Assembly (NCBI RefSeq): GCF_032922745.1
Contig: NZ_CP136693.1
Coordinates: 3,906,001 to 3,970,000, forward strand
Source: Marinobacter salarius
GTDB taxonomy: Bacteria; Pseudomonadota; Gammaproteobacteria; Pseudomonadales; Oleiphilaceae
DNA: 64,000 nucleotides
Reading direction: 5' to 3'
Shown here in pieces: positions 1 to 9,238 of the stretch (positions are counted from its first letter, which is position 1; each line of letters starts with the position of its first letter). The position numbers were made by a program, and so were the translations under genes. The notes beneath the pieces were generated by a model, which did no database searches, was not told where the DNA came from, and saw only the letters and a list, made by a program, of their open reading frames with translations.

Positions 1-311
1 TCCGGCTTGGCATCCATCCCGCCGATGCGGATTTTGCCGACTGGCATGAAGATCAGGGCGAGAGACACAACGACAAAAACGTTGGCACTGAGCAGGAAGA
101 ACCAGTCAAATTGTGCGATGGTCCACCATTTGGTGCCGTCGAGGAGTTCCTTTGCCTCCCCCGGGAAAATCAGCGTCCCGATTACAAACGCAACAACAAT
201 AATTGCGGTAATCGGAAACACTGGCGCGTGCAGATCCAGGCCGAACGGATTTATATTATCCTGGCCTGCGACGTAATCCGTCTGGTATTCGTCTTTTACA
301 ACGTCGCCCAC
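1..311 (-). CDS. BCCT-family transporter, N-terminal part (cut by window edge)
   Basis: The minus strand encodes the first 103 residues of a betaine/choline/carnitine transporter. The visible protein has a short hydrophilic N-terminus, a first membrane segment around residues 34-50 (ending GTLIFP), and a second one after the FDWFF motif, followed by PVGKIRIGG, which is typical of the loop after TM2 in BCCT proteins. The family imports compatible solutes by coupling to Na+ or H+. The start is a GTG at 311-309, preceded by a strong AGGAGG at 325-320; I see no better ATG. The gene runs off the left edge, so substrate and C-terminal regulatory domain cannot be judged. It diverges from the next gene. 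Confidence 0.8.
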   Translation of the reverse strand, partial: MGDVVKDEYQTDYVAGQDNINPFGLDLHAPVFPITAIIVVAFVIGTLIFPGEAKELLDGTKWWTIAQFDWFFLLSANVFVVVSLALIFMPVGKIRIGGMDAKP

Positions 312-558
312 GTTTTGAGCCTCCTGTTGGTGTAAATCTATTCAATATTCGGATGCAAACGTTACAAGCTCGACATCTTATTGCTTTGAGTTCAAAACAT
401 CAAAGAGCGGACACTTACGCCCTGAAACCAATCTTAGACCAATATTTCCGTGTTCGTGCAAAATACTCTTTGATCCGCTTTGCCTTACTGGAACGTAAGT
501 CCCGCGCGATTACTGTTAATATTTTGAGAGAAAACGGCACACCCACTCAGAGGAGCTT

Positions 559-2205
559 ATGGATAAAACCGAAACCTTCCCCTTTCGATATACGCTTTAT
601 GCGCTGAGCCTGACCGGCTTTATCGTTTCATTACTGGCCAGTGCCATTTGGGGAGGCTGGTTTTATGTTGTTCCCATCCTGTTCGGGGTATTGGCGGCGA
701 CCGGCACGTGGGATCTTGTTCAGCGTAAACGCACTGTTAGCCGAAATTACCCCATCCTCGCGCATTTCCGGTACTTTCTCGAATCGATTGGCCCGGAAAT
801 ACGCCAATATTTCATTCAGTCTGATACGGATGAACGTCCGTTTTCACGAGAACAACGCACCATCGTTTACCAGCGAGCCAAGAACGTGCTCGATAAGCGG
901 CCTTTCGGCTCGCAGCTGGGTATGTATGACGAAGGTTTTGAGTGGATCAATCATTCCCTCCAACCATCCAACCTGAAAGATGCGGATTTCCGGATCGTGA
1001 TCGGAAAACAGTGCGCCAAGCCCTACAACGCAAGTGTCTTCAACATTTCGGCCATGAGCTTTGGGTCGTTGTCGGCCAATGCCATCCTGAGCCTCAACAC
1101 TGGCGCCAAAATGGGCGACTTCTATCACGATACCGGCGAGGGCTCCATATCCCGCTATCACCGGGAACCCGGCGGAGATCTGGTTTGGGAAATCGGCTCC
1201 GGCTACTTCGGATGCCGCAACAAAGACGGTACTTTCAACGAGGAGATGTTCGCCCGCAACGCTACTCTCGACCAGGTAAAAATGATAGAGGTCAAACTAT
1301 CCCAGGGCGCCAAACCTGGACATGGCGGCATTCTTCCCGGAGAGAAAGTAACACCGGAGATCGCCGATGCCCGAGGTGTCGAAGCTGGCAAGGATGTCGT
1401 CTCCCCGGCCAGCCATTCGGCTTTCTCTACACCCAAGGAATTTCTCGAGTTCCTGGAGAAACTTCGTGATCTGTCTGGCGGCAAACCCGTGGGCTTCAAA
1501 CTGGCTATAGGTCATCCCTGGGAGTGGTTCGCCATCGTCAAAGCCATGCTGGAGACAGGAAAAACACCGGATTTCATCGTTGTGGATGGTGGCGAAGGTG
1601 GTACCGGAGCGGCCCCCCTGGAATTCATCAACCGTCTTGGAACACCCATGACAGAAGCCCTGCTATTGGTGCATAACACACTGGTGGGCACCAACCTGCG
1701 CGAGCACATTGCCATTGGCGCTGCGGGCAAGATCACCTCGGCATTCAACATAGCCAGAACCCTGGCGCTGGGGGCAGACTGGTGTAATGCGGCAAGGGGC
1801 TATATGTTCTCTCTCGGCTGCATTCAAGCGCTCAGCTGCCATACCGGAAAATGCCCCAGCGGTGTTGCAACCCAGGACCCGAGGCGAAGCAAAAAGCTTG
1901 ATGTTGAGGATAAGAGCCAGCGTGTTTACAACTACCACAAGAACACTCTGGAAGCCCTGATGAACCTGCTTGAGGCGTCGGGACTCAATCACCCTTCTGA
2001 ACTGGGCCCGGAACACATCATCCGCCGCACGTCCAAGACGGAGATTCATTCCTACATGGACCTGTTCCCGTTTCTGGAACCGGGCGCCCTGCTGGAAGGA
2101 GAAACCGGTGAAAGAGTGTTTGATACCTACTGGCCGAACGCTAGCCCGGACAGCTTCGACCCGCCAGAATTCATTCGCCAGCTTCGCGAAACCAAACTGC
2201 GATAG
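559..2205 (+). CDS. FMN-binding glutamate synthase family protein
   Basis: This 548-residue protein has two membrane segments at the N-terminus (about residues 10-50) followed by the FMN and iron-sulfur barrel domain of the glutamate synthase large subunit. Visible motifs are NISAMSFGSLSANA, the glycine-rich stretch DGGEGGTGAAP, and the cysteine cluster C421-x5-C427-x4-C432, which in GltB binds a 3Fe-4S cluster. It lacks the amidotransferase domain of GltB, so it is a stand-alone barrel protein of the kind often annotated as GltB2-like; its real substrate is not known to me. The ATG has an AGGAG at 551-555. It is monocistronic, followed by tRNA-Pro. Confidence 0.85.
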   Translation: MDKTETFPFRYTLYALSLTGFIVSLLASAIWGGWFYVVPILFGVLAATGTWDLVQRKRTVSRNYPILAHFRYFLESIGPEIRQYFIQSDTDERPFSREQRTIVYQRAKNVLDKRPFGSQLGMYDEGFEWINHSLQPSNLKDADFRIVIGKQCAKPYNASVFNISAMSFGSLSANAILSLNTGAKMGDFYHDTGEGSISRYHREPGGDLVWEIGSGYFGCRNKDGTFNEEMFARNATLDQVKMIEVKLSQGAKPGHGGILPGEKVTPEIADARGVEAGKDVVSPASHSAFSTPKEFLEFLEKLRDLSGGKPVGFKLAIGHPWEWFAIVKAMLETGKTPDFIVVDGGEGGTGAAPLEFINRLGTPMTEALLLVHNTLVGTNLREHIAIGAAGKITSAFNIARTLALGADWCNAARGYMFSLGCIQALSCHTGKCPSGVATQDPRRSKKLDVEDKSQRVYNYHKNTLEALMNLLEASGLNHPSELGPEHIIRRTSKTEIHSYMDLFPFLEPGALLEGETGERVFDTYWPNASPDSFDPPEFIRQLRETKLR

Positions 2206-2319
2206 AAGGGCCCGAAGAATTGGCAAATGGATGTTTATTTTTAATCGGGGCTGGTGTAGACTTCGCTCCCGCTAAGCCACTGAGATTTCTCTCAAGTTTC
2301 TCTCTGGCCACTGGCAATT

Positions 2320-2396
<77 letters not shown>

Positions 2397-2408
2397 GATT
2401 CCCTACAC

Positions 2409-2436
2409 AAAGCCCGGGCCTTTCGGCCCGGGCTTT
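2409..2436 (+). terminator. Intrinsic terminator after tRNA-Pro
   Basis: A 12-bp perfect stem (AAAGCCCGGGCC / GGCCCGGGCTTT) with a TTTC loop, followed by TTGTTGTTT. It ends the tRNA-Pro transcript. The complementary strand could also form a hairpin, but its T run is weak and the converging regulator gene ends about 140 bp away. Confidence 0.85.
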
Positions 2437-2577
2437 GTTGTTTCAGGTTCGTCGGGCCCGCCTGCACGCCCAGAACACGGATCGTTATAATTATAAGTCA
2501 GCACCACACTAACACCCTCTTCGCACCAACCTCTTTCGCGTAGTCGCAACATGCGAATCGTATTACGTGGCGGGAAT

Positions 2578-4029
2578 CTACATCTTTTCCCATTGCAGGC
2601 GTTTTCTGTAAATAGTGGAAGCACTGACTTCAAGAAACGCAGCCGCTTTGGGCACGTTGCCATCGCATTGCGCAATTGCAGCCTCAATAATGCTCTTTTC
2701 CTCCTGCCATAAGGGCCGTATCCGATGGTTGCTGCTCCTGGTATTTTCGTCACCTCCACTCTGTTCCGAAAGCGCGGATTGACCAACCGACTCACTCGAG
2801 TTGGACCGCCCGGCATCAAAGTGCTGTGGTACGTTTGGAACCGGGTTGGATGTGGCGGACATTGGCGATGGCAGCATCGCCATGGTCACGGTTTCACCAT
2901 CGTTCAGAACGACCACATTGCGGATGATATTGCTGAGTTCCCGCACATTCCCTGGCCAGCGGCTCCGTTCCAGAAAAGACTCCACCTCCCGGCTGAAAGA
3001 TCGGAACGACTTGCCCTCGTCGTCTGAGTATTGAATCAACAGCGAACGAGCGATGAGCAAGATATCGTTACCCCGGTCCCGAAGAGGTGGCATCTGTATA
3101 GGGATAACATGCAGCCGATAGTAAAGATCTTCTCGGAAACGCCCCTCCTGAACCTCTACAATAGGGTTGCGGTTTGTCGCACAGATAAAACGTACATCAA
3201 CAGCAACTTCCCTGTTACTGCCTACTGGCTGAAAGGAACCGGATTGTATAAGACGAAGCAACTTGCTTTGCAGATCCAGGGGCATTTCACCGATTTCATC
3301 AAGGAAGAGAGTTCCGCCATCAGCCCGGAGAGCCGCCCCTTGTCGAGTAGCCGATGCCCCGGTGAAGGCACCTTTCAGGTGTCCGAAAATCTCGCTCTCA
3401 ATGAGATCCCGAGGAATGGCAGCGCAGTTCAAAGCCACAAATGGCTTGCCAGAACGATCGCTTTCGGCATGCAGTGCCTCGGCACAAAGCTCCTTTCCCG
3501 TTCCGCTCTCCCCCGTGATGAACACCGACGCCCGACTCTTTCCAGAACTTTCAATAATCCGATAGACATTCTGCATCGGCAGTGACGAACCAATCATTCT
3601 GTGGAACTGCGTGCGCACAAACGACTTTTCATACTCCGCCACAACATCTTCCAACTGCTGCTTCTTGAAAATGTTGGCAAGCGTCACTTCAAGCCTGGCT
3701 TTGTCGAACGGCTTGGTGATGAAGTCGGCGGCACCACGTTGCATTGCATCTACCACCATGTCTACGGAACCGTGGGCAGTGATGACAATGACTGGGAGGC
3801 TCTGCATGTCTGACTGAACCTGATCCAGAATCTCCAACCCTGTCATATCCGGCAGGTGAACATCAGTGATCAGTGCCTGATATTGATACTTACCAAGACA
3901 GGTCAACGCCTCACGTCCGGTATGTGCGACTTCAACGTCGTAAGTGGCCTCCAGAAAACTCTGATAAACCATTGAATTTGAGAGGCTGTCTTCAACAAGC
4001 AACACTCTGGGCCGTTCTTCTTTCAACAT
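2578..4029 (-). CDS. LuxO-type sigma-54-dependent response regulator
   Basis: This is an NtrC-class regulator of 483 residues. An N-terminal receiver domain (about 8-120) has acidic residues VED, phospho-acceptor D56 in ITDVHLPD and K in TKPFD. The AAA+ domain has Walker A GESGTGKE (173-180), the sigma-54 contact loop GAFTGA (220-225) and Walker B TLFLDEIGE (240-248). A Fis-type helix-turn-helix closes the protein. It should activate sigma-54 promoters when phosphorylated. The start ATG at 4029 is chosen over the adjacent in-frame GTG at 4032 because of AAAGGA spacing. The likely partner kinase is the divergent hybrid kinase beyond the inserted IS element, 71 bp upstream of this start. The sequence does not identify the signal. 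Confidence 0.88.
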   Translation of the reverse strand: MLKEERPRVLLVEDSLSNSMVYQSFLEATYDVEVAHTGREALTCLGKYQYQALITDVHLPDMTGLEILDQVQSDMQSLPVIVITAHGSVDMVVDAMQRGAADFITKPFDKARLEVTLANIFKKQQLEDVVAEYEKSFVRTQFHRMIGSSLPMQNVYRIIESSGKSRASVFITGESGTGKELCAEALHAESDRSGKPFVALNCAAIPRDLIESEIFGHLKGAFTGASATRQGAALRADGGTLFLDEIGEMPLDLQSKLLRLIQSGSFQPVGSNREVAVDVRFICATNRNPIVEVQEGRFREDLYYRLHVIPIQMPPLRDRGNDILLIARSLLIQYSDDEGKSFRSFSREVESFLERSRWPGNVRELSNIIRNVVVLNDGETVTMAMLPSPMSATSNPVPNVPQHFDAGRSNSSESVGQSALSEQSGGDENTRSSNHRIRPLWQEEKSIIEAAIAQCDGNVPKAAAFLEVSASTIYRKRLQWEKM

Positions 4030-4107
4030 CACGTTTCCTTTCAGGGAAGTTGGTCCATAAGAATCAGGACTCTCACTCTAGATCCTTCTAGTACTGAAGT
4101 GTAGTGG

Positions 4108-4953
4108 TCAACTAATCCCGGACAGTATTTTAAGTTTTTCTTCCGCGACTACAGGTGGCATGCCGTCATTGAATGTATGGGGACGCTGCCGGTTGTAGTA
4201 GTCCATCAGGTAGTCACCAATATCCTTTCTTGCATCAGGAATCGAGCGGTATCCAAGTGATGGGATCCATTCGCTCTTCAGGCTCCGGAAGACCCGTTCC
4301 ATAGGGGAATTATCCCAGCAATTTCCCCGACGACTCATGCTTTGCTCCATGCGGTAACGCCAGAGCCTCTGACGGAATAATCGGCTTGCGTACTGACTGC
4401 CCTGGTCAGAGTGGAACAGAACCCCTGTCGGTTTTCCCCGTTGTTCATACGCGTGATCCAGTGCCTTTACGACCAACTCTGCATCAGGCCGGTCTGATAG
4501 CGCCCAGCCGACCACACGGCGGGCATAGAGATCCAGAACAACCGCAAGATAGCTCCATCGCTGACCAGCCCACACATAGGTGATGTCACCGCACCACGCC
4601 TGGTCTGGGTGGCTGACGCTGAACTCACGATTCAGCCGGTTTGGAATGTCGGGCCTTTCCACAGTGGCCTGTTTGTATGCGTGTGGGCCAGGTTGCTTGC
4701 AGATCAGTCCCAGCTCACTCATGAGGCGGCGAACCTTGAAGCGTCCGATCACAACGCCTTCCTCATTAAGCATGGCGGTGATCATACGGCTTCCCGCTGA
4801 GCTTCGGCTCTTGCGAAAGATCCGGTTCACATCGGCTCGCAGAGCCACTCGCGTGGCATCCACTACGGACCGCCTCCGGCGATAGTCGTAATAACTGGAT
4901 CTCGACACTTCAAACGCTTTACAGACCATCTCAACCGGCTCCTGCTCACTCAA
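4108..4953 (-). CDS. IS3-family transposase OrfB (DDE integrase domain)
   Basis: OrfB carries an HTH_21-like N-terminal part and an rve integrase core. The catalytic triad is visible: D in WCGDITYVW, D in LFHSDQGSQY and E in PMERVFRSLKSEW. The open frame continues upstream of 4953 without a stop to the slippery site at about 5006-5013. The real product is therefore probably an OrfAB fusion made by -1 frameshifting; the TTG at 4953 is only a nominal start. The protein cuts and joins the IS ends. Confidence 0.9.
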   Translation of the reverse strand: MSEQEPVEMVCKAFEVSRSSYYDYRRRRSVVDATRVALRADVNRIFRKSRSSAGSRMITAMLNEEGVVIGRFKVRRLMSELGLICKQPGPHAYKQATVERPDIPNRLNREFSVSHPDQAWCGDITYVWAGQRWSYLAVVLDLYARRVVGWALSDRPDAELVVKALDHAYEQRGKPTGVLFHSDQGSQYASRLFRQRLWRYRMEQSMSRRGNCWDNSPMERVFRSLKSEWIPSLGYRSIPDARKDIGDYLMDYYNRQRPHTFNDGMPPVVAEEKLKILSGIS

Positions 4954-4961
4954 CTGGTCTA

Positions 4962-5270
4962 TCAGCGCGTACGATTCATCTCGTCCGACATCAAGAGAGC
5001 GGTAGCCTTTTTTAGTATCGATTTCTCCCGTTCCAGCCTCTCACAACGGGCTTCCAATTCCTGGATTCGCTGCTGTTCCGGGGTCATGGCTTTGGACTTG
5101 GGTGTAACACCGCCACGTTCTTCGGAAAGCTGTTTTACCCATCGCCTGAGGGCGTTCTCGCCGACATCTAAAGAGCGACTGGCTTCGGCAACACTGTAGC
5201 CCTGGTCAAGCACCAAACAGGCAGCTTCCTGCTTGAACTCTGGTGTAAAAGATCGTCGTTTTCTGGTCAT
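4962..5270 (-). CDS. IS3-family OrfA (DNA-binding, leucine zipper)
   Basis: The 102-residue protein has a helix-turn-helix of the transposase-8 type (RRSFTPEFKQEA through LRRWVKQL) and a C-terminal leucine-zipper-like helix (IQELEARCERLEREKSILKK). The codons for the LKK near the end contain A-AAA-AAG on the coding strand (5013-5007), a classical -1 slippery heptamer. A one-base slip there joins the frame of OrfB with no intervening stop. Confidence 0.9.
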   Translation of the reverse strand: MTRKRRSFTPEFKQEAACLVLDQGYSVAEASRSLDVGENALRRWVKQLSEERGGVTPKSKAMTPEQQRIQELEARCERLEREKSILKKATALLMSDEMNRTR

Positions 5271-5625
5271 CAGACACCTCGCTTATGGTGGCGATATTAC
5301 CACCTACGTTGGTGTCCGGAATCATTGAACCACTACAAAGCGTATTCAATCATCGTCCTTTCCGCCAATTTTCGATTATCTTACTTTACTTACCCAGGTA
5401 TCAGCGGAGGACTTCTTGCGCCCTCGGTCAAGACGCCTCAACTGAGGTCAAATCGCATTTCAACATGCAAAATGCAAATCATAATGCAATACAAGCGCGT
5501 ATCTATCTGCAGGCTTGCAGTTGCCAATATGGGTTCCCGGTCCATGGCACGGCTCTTGCTGATACCCTCGAAACCGACCTAATGCCTAACAACAGAACTG
5601 CGTCACCACGGGGAACAGGCCAATT

Positions 5626-6876
5626 ATGGAAACTTTTCGAGACAGTAACTGGCGACCACCGACCGAGGTATACACACCAGCAGACGACCAGCAGTTACCA
5701 AATCGAATAGCCGACGGAAAAGATCAGACTGAGAACGCCAGCCAGACAAAAACCCGTTTTCTTGCCACCGTCAGCCACGAATTGCGCACGCCAATGAACG
5801 CGATTCTCGGGCTTCTTCACCTTGTCCAAACCAGCGGAAACCTGGACCAGAAGGACCAGGAGTTTATTGATACGACCTACGAATCCGCCGAACACCTGTT
5901 AAGCCTGCTGAACGAACTCCTCGACCTGTCAAAAATGGAGGCCGGTAAGGTTGAGCTGGAAATGAGCCAATTCAATCTCGCCCAATTAACCCGGAAAACA
6001 TTGAACATCTCCGAAACGAAAGCCCACGAGAAAGGCTTGATGCTCATTGATGACATCAGTGAGCAGGCGAACGTCATTGTTGAAGGTGATGCTGGACGGA
6101 TTCAGCAGATTCTCATGAACCTGCTAAGCAACGGTATCAAGTTTACCGATCAGGGATCCGTCTCTCTCAGCACATTCAGAGCGACAGCGGATCATTTTAT
6201 ATTCAGCGTTGCGGATACCGGCGTCGGTTTTTGCGATAGCCAGGCTGACGCGTTGTTCCAACCATTCAGCCAATTGGACTCAACCGCATCTCGACGGCAT
6301 GAAGGCACAGGACTGGGACTGGCGATCTGTGAACGCCTTGTCACTGCAATGGGAGGCAGCATTACGGCCCGGGGCAGACCTGACAAAGGTGCGGTCTTCA
6401 GATTTGAAATACCGCTCTCGGTTATTTCAGAGTCCCCGTCTTACCTTGGCAACGAAGAGCTGCATCAGGAGGACCTGCCGCTGATTCCACGCGATGGGGA
6501 GCCACTGAGGGTATTAATTGCAGAAGACTCCCCCGCCAACCAGATAGTGCTCAAGGCCATGCTTGCTGATACCGGGTACATCACGGACGTAGTGGGCAAC
6601 GGGCTGGAAGCCGTCGAGGCTATCAAGAGACTGGACTACGACATTGTCCTGATGGACATCTTCATGCCCGAAATGGATGGCCTGGAAGCCACGAGAATCA
6701 TTCGTGGTGATGGCCGAATGAGCGATAAAGCCATTATCGCGCTCACCGCGAATGCCATGCCTGGCGACCAGGATAAATTCCTGGAGGCTGGCATGGACGA
6801 CTACCTCTCTAAACCAGTGACAAAGTACAATTTGCTGAAAATGCTTAATAAGTGGGCATTGCTTCAGGAACAATGA
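5626..6876 (+). CDS. Soluble hybrid histidine kinase (HisKA-HATPase-REC)
   Basis: A 416-residue protein without membrane segments or an evident sensor domain. The HisKA box is SHELRTPMNAILG with phospho-acceptor H51. The ATPase part shows the N box (NLLSNGIKF), G1 (DTGVGF) and G2 (GTGLGLAI). A C-terminal receiver domain has phospho-acceptor D344 in VLMDIFMPEMDG and K in SKPVT. It would receive its signal through a partner or a short N-terminal region. It is divergent from the sigma-54 response regulator, with the IS3 element between them, and that regulator is the natural phosphorelay partner, probably with a separate Hpt protein not seen here. The ribosome-binding site is weak (AGG 12 bp upstream). 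Confidence 0.85.
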   Translation: METFRDSNWRPPTEVYTPADDQQLPNRIADGKDQTENASQTKTRFLATVSHELRTPMNAILGLLHLVQTSGNLDQKDQEFIDTTYESAEHLLSLLNELLDLSKMEAGKVELEMSQFNLAQLTRKTLNISETKAHEKGLMLIDDISEQANVIVEGDAGRIQQILMNLLSNGIKFTDQGSVSLSTFRATADHFIFSVADTGVGFCDSQADALFQPFSQLDSTASRRHEGTGLGLAICERLVTAMGGSITARGRPDKGAVFRFEIPLSVISESPSYLGNEELHQEDLPLIPRDGEPLRVLIAEDSPANQIVLKAMLADTGYITDVVGNGLEAVEAIKRLDYDIVLMDIFMPEMDGLEATRIIRGDGRMSDKAIIALTANAMPGDQDKFLEAGMDDYLSKPVTKYNLLKMLNKWALLQEQ

Positions 6877-6916
6877 CACAGACGCATAGACACCAACCTG
6901 CCTTGAGGCATTTCAA

Positions 6917-7288
6917 TTAACCGAAGTGGAAAAAGGCCAGTTTATTTCCATCGGGGTCTCTTACATACGCCCCGTAAAACTGATCAGGGATCCGCTGGCC
7001 CGGCTCGCCGTCACAGCTCGCACCCAAATCCAACGCTCGCTTGTAGTGGGCATCTACAGCCTCCTTGGACCCTGGGTGAATGGCGACCATATTGCCATTG
7101 CCCGGTTGATTGGGTTCGCCATCGAAAGGGGTGCACACGGCCAGCATCGGCGCCTTCATACTCTCCCCAATAAACGCAATGCGGCCCATATCCAGAAGGA
7201 CCTTAGCGCCGATATCCCCCAACAGTTCCGAATAGAAGGCCTTGGCTCGGGACATATCACTGACGCCAATCGTAACGTATCCAATCAT
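6917..7288 (-). CDS. VOC-family (glyoxalase/bleomycin-resistance fold) protein
   Basis: A 123-residue single-domain vicinal-oxygen-chelate protein with two beta-alpha-beta-beta-beta repeats: an opening IGYVTIGVSDMSRAKAFYSELL and a closing YVRDPDGNKLAFFHFG, the usual signature of this superfamily. Members include glyoxalases, dioxygenases and antibiotic-binding proteins; the reaction here cannot be told. The ATG has GGAG about 10 bp upstream. Its upstream region is the 3' end of the group II intron, 71 bp away. Confidence 0.85.
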   Translation of the reverse strand: MIGYVTIGVSDMSRAKAFYSELLGDIGAKVLLDMGRIAFIGESMKAPMLAVCTPFDGEPNQPGNGNMVAIHPGSKEAVDAHYKRALDLGASCDGEPGQRIPDQFYGAYVRDPDGNKLAFFHFG

Positions 7289-7358
7289 GCTGTTATTCTC
7301 CGGTGTGAGTGTCGGTCAACTATACGACCTTTTTGTTCAATTCGGCGACTGCCATCAA

Positions 7359-9193
7359 ATCGGGATAGGGGGGAACCAGCAGGTTCCGCCCCTCCCACAC
7401 CACCCGGCAAGCGGGTCCGCACCGGGCGGTTCGAGAAGTTGAGGTATCACGAGAGGCGCGGCACACCCAACCGGTCGAAGTAGGCAGTCGTCAGCACATT
7501 GTGAATGGCGGAGCGACTGTTATGCCACCAGCGGTGGCTCAGAGCCGCCACGGATTCCGCCACCCAGGGACTTGCGCCCAAGCGCAACAGCTCCCGGTAA
7601 ATGGTCTTGCCCCGCCGCCACTGTTTAAGATGCAGGGCTCTCAGGCGACGACGTATCCACTCATCCAGCGATCGCCAGATGCGAGGCGTTTGCGCCAGTC
7701 TGAAGTACCCTTTCCATCCGAGCAGGTAGCTGCGGAGCTTTTCCACCACTTGTGAGATGCTGCGACCACCTGACCCTCGGGTCAGTTGCCTGATCCTCAG
7801 CTTGAACGCCTGTAACGCTTTTGTTGATACGGCGCGCCGGACGTCTCCATCCTTTGTCTGCCATAGGGCATAACCGAGGAACTTACGGCCGAACACGCTG
7901 GTGACTGCACTTTTGGATGCGTTGATCACCAAGTGCAATTTGTCGTAACAACGGTGTAGCAACCGCATCACCCGCTCTCCCGCTTTATGACTGCGAACGT
8001 AGACGTTGCAGTCGTCGGCATAACGAGCGAAGCAGTGCCCCCGGCGTTCCAGTTCCCGATCCACCTCATCCAGCAGAACATTCGCCAGCAGTGGCGACAG
8101 TGGCCCGCCTTGCGGCGTGCCCTCGTATCGTTCTATAACTACGCCACCGTCCATGATGCCCGCATTCAGATACGCACGAACCAGCCGGATGACTCCGGGG
8201 TCGTTCACGCGCTTCCTCAGGCGGTCGATCAGGATGTCGTGATTAACCCGGTCGAAGAACTTCGACAGGTCAACGTCCACAACGATGTGGCAGCCCTGCT
8301 GGGCGTAGCGTTGCGCAGCCAGAACCGCATCCTGGGCCCGACGACCCGGACGGAAGCCATGGCTGTGTTCGCTGAAGGTGGGATCAATCAGAGGTTGCAG
8401 CGCTTGCAACAGTGCCTGTTGAATCAGACGGTCGGTGACGGTAGGGATACCCAGTTCCCGTTCACTGCCGTCCGGCTTCGGGATGCCTACCCGACGGACA
8501 GGCTGTGGCCGATAGGAGCCCTCCAGCAGTTGCTGCCGGAGCGCCGGCCACGTCCATCTCAGGTGTTCGGCGGTCTGGGCAATGTCCAGTCCATCAACAC
8601 CCGCAGATCCCTTGTTGGCCTTCACGCGCTTCCATGCCCGCTGCATGTTCTCTCGTGCGAACGCCTGCTCCAGCAGGTGTCGCCCTGCGCCTTCCGATTC
8701 TTGTCGCGGGAGTCCTGTTTCATCGCGGGTCACGTCCGGCAAGGCTTCACCTTCCCGTCCTGCAACCCGCTCCGCTGACGCGGACATCTGATGCTGTACA
8801 GTACTCATCGACAAGGCGTTTGACGCTCCTTCTCGTTCAGCCCTTCACCCTGAATAAGCGGCTACTATGGCCTCTGCTGACTTCTCGCTCCGTGTTACCA
8901 CGTCGCCCTTTCAGGCATGAGGCGAGATCTCCCCGGGTAAGAACACACTCCTTCACCGCACAACCGCCGGATTTACACCACCTCGCCTTGGCCACAAGAG
9001 CTTCGCGGCTTTTGGCCCGCTCACCCTGCTCGGCAATGCCTCATATCCGATTCTTGTTCATCGGCTCACGGTTTACGCTCCACGCTTCCTCTCCACGGTC
9101 GGTCACCCTTCCGCAGTTGCGCTTCACTTCGTTCGCTGTGGCCAGCTCACGGGAGGACTTCCACCTCCAGGAGTGCGCCCGTGCCGGGCGCAC
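7359..9193 (-). mobile_element. Group II intron (class C-like) with reverse transcriptase
   Basis: On the minus strand the intron starts with GTGCG at 9193 and ends with TATCCCGAT at 7359, giving 1835 bp. Domain V is recognisable at 7432-7399 (stem ACCGCCCGG / CCGGGTGGT, with a CGC triad), followed by a domain VI hairpin at 7398-7359. The 5' exon is the merR intrinsic terminator: its T run ends one base before the intron. Insertion right after a terminator stem is the known habit of class C introns. The intron RT lies in domain IV. The 5' part, 8809-9193, is non-coding ribozyme (domain I and following). Boundaries are read by eye and may be off by a base or two. Confidence 0.85.
7447..8808 (-). 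CDS. ltrA: Group II intron reverse transcriptase/maturase
   Basis: A 453-residue RT with the motifs of group II intron proteins: KRVKANKGSAGVDG (RT0/1), GFRPGRRAQDAV, TPQGGPLSPLLANVLLDE, catalytic Y263-A-D-D266, and a C-terminal maturase (GIIM-type) region with WKGYFRLAQTPRIW and WRRGKTIYREL. There is no HNH endonuclease domain after the maturase, which fits class C introns. The ATG at 8808 is preferred over an upstream TTG at 8814. It acts in splicing and retrohoming of the host intron. Confidence 0.92.
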   Translation of the reverse strand: MSTVQHQMSASAERVAGREGEALPDVTRDETGLPRQESEGAGRHLLEQAFARENMQRAWKRVKANKGSAGVDGLDIAQTAEHLRWTWPALRQQLLEGSYRPQPVRRVGIPKPDGSERELGIPTVTDRLIQQALLQALQPLIDPTFSEHSHGFRPGRRAQDAVLAAQRYAQQGCHIVVDVDLSKFFDRVNHDILIDRLRKRVNDPGVIRLVRAYLNAGIMDGGVVIERYEGTPQGGPLSPLLANVLLDEVDRELERRGHCFARYADDCNVYVRSHKAGERVMRLLHRCYDKLHLVINASKSAVTSVFGRKFLGYALWQTKDGDVRRAVSTKALQAFKLRIRQLTRGSGGRSISQVVEKLRSYLLGWKGYFRLAQTPRIWRSLDEWIRRRLRALHLKQWRRGKTIYRELLRLGASPWVAESVAALSHRWWHNSRSAIHNVLTTAYFDRLGVPRLS

Positions 9194-9194
9194 C

Positions 9195-9222
9195 AAAAAA
9201 GCCGAAGGCGGACCTTCGGCTT
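9195..9222 (-). terminator. merR-operon terminator (5' exon of the intron)
   Basis: An 8-bp stem (GCCGAAGG / CCTTCGGC, loop TCCG on the minus strand) followed by TTTTTT on the minus strand. It lies 17 bp after the merR stop and ends the long translation operon. The group II intron begins one nucleotide past its T run. Confidence 0.9.
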
Positions 9223-9238
9223 TCAGCTTCAAAATATC

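Larger units (their letters stand above)
4100..5337 (-). mobile_element. Complete IS3-family insertion sequence
   Basis: The element is 1238 bp with imperfect terminal inverted repeats: the left end reads TGTAGTGGTCAACTAATCC and the right end, reversed, TGTAGTGGTTCAATGATTCC; both ends continue to a matching CGGACA. It is flanked by a 3-bp direct repeat AAG at 4097-4099 and 5338-5340, as expected for IS3-family transposition. It holds two overlapping frames (orfA, orfB) on the minus strand. Both ends and both frames look intact, so it may still be active. It sits in the intergenic region between a response regulator and a hybrid kinase. Confidence 0.93.

Noticed and set aside
380..475. CTTTGA/TCAAAG repeats between the BCCT and glutamate-synthase-like genes
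   Set aside because: The repeats are only 6 bp in an AT-rich gap and can occur by chance; I could not tie them to a known operator.
7447..8808. Reverse transcriptase as a retron or diversity-generating element
   Set aside because: The maturase domain, GTGCG start and domain V show it to be a group II intron; there is no template repeat or msr/msd.
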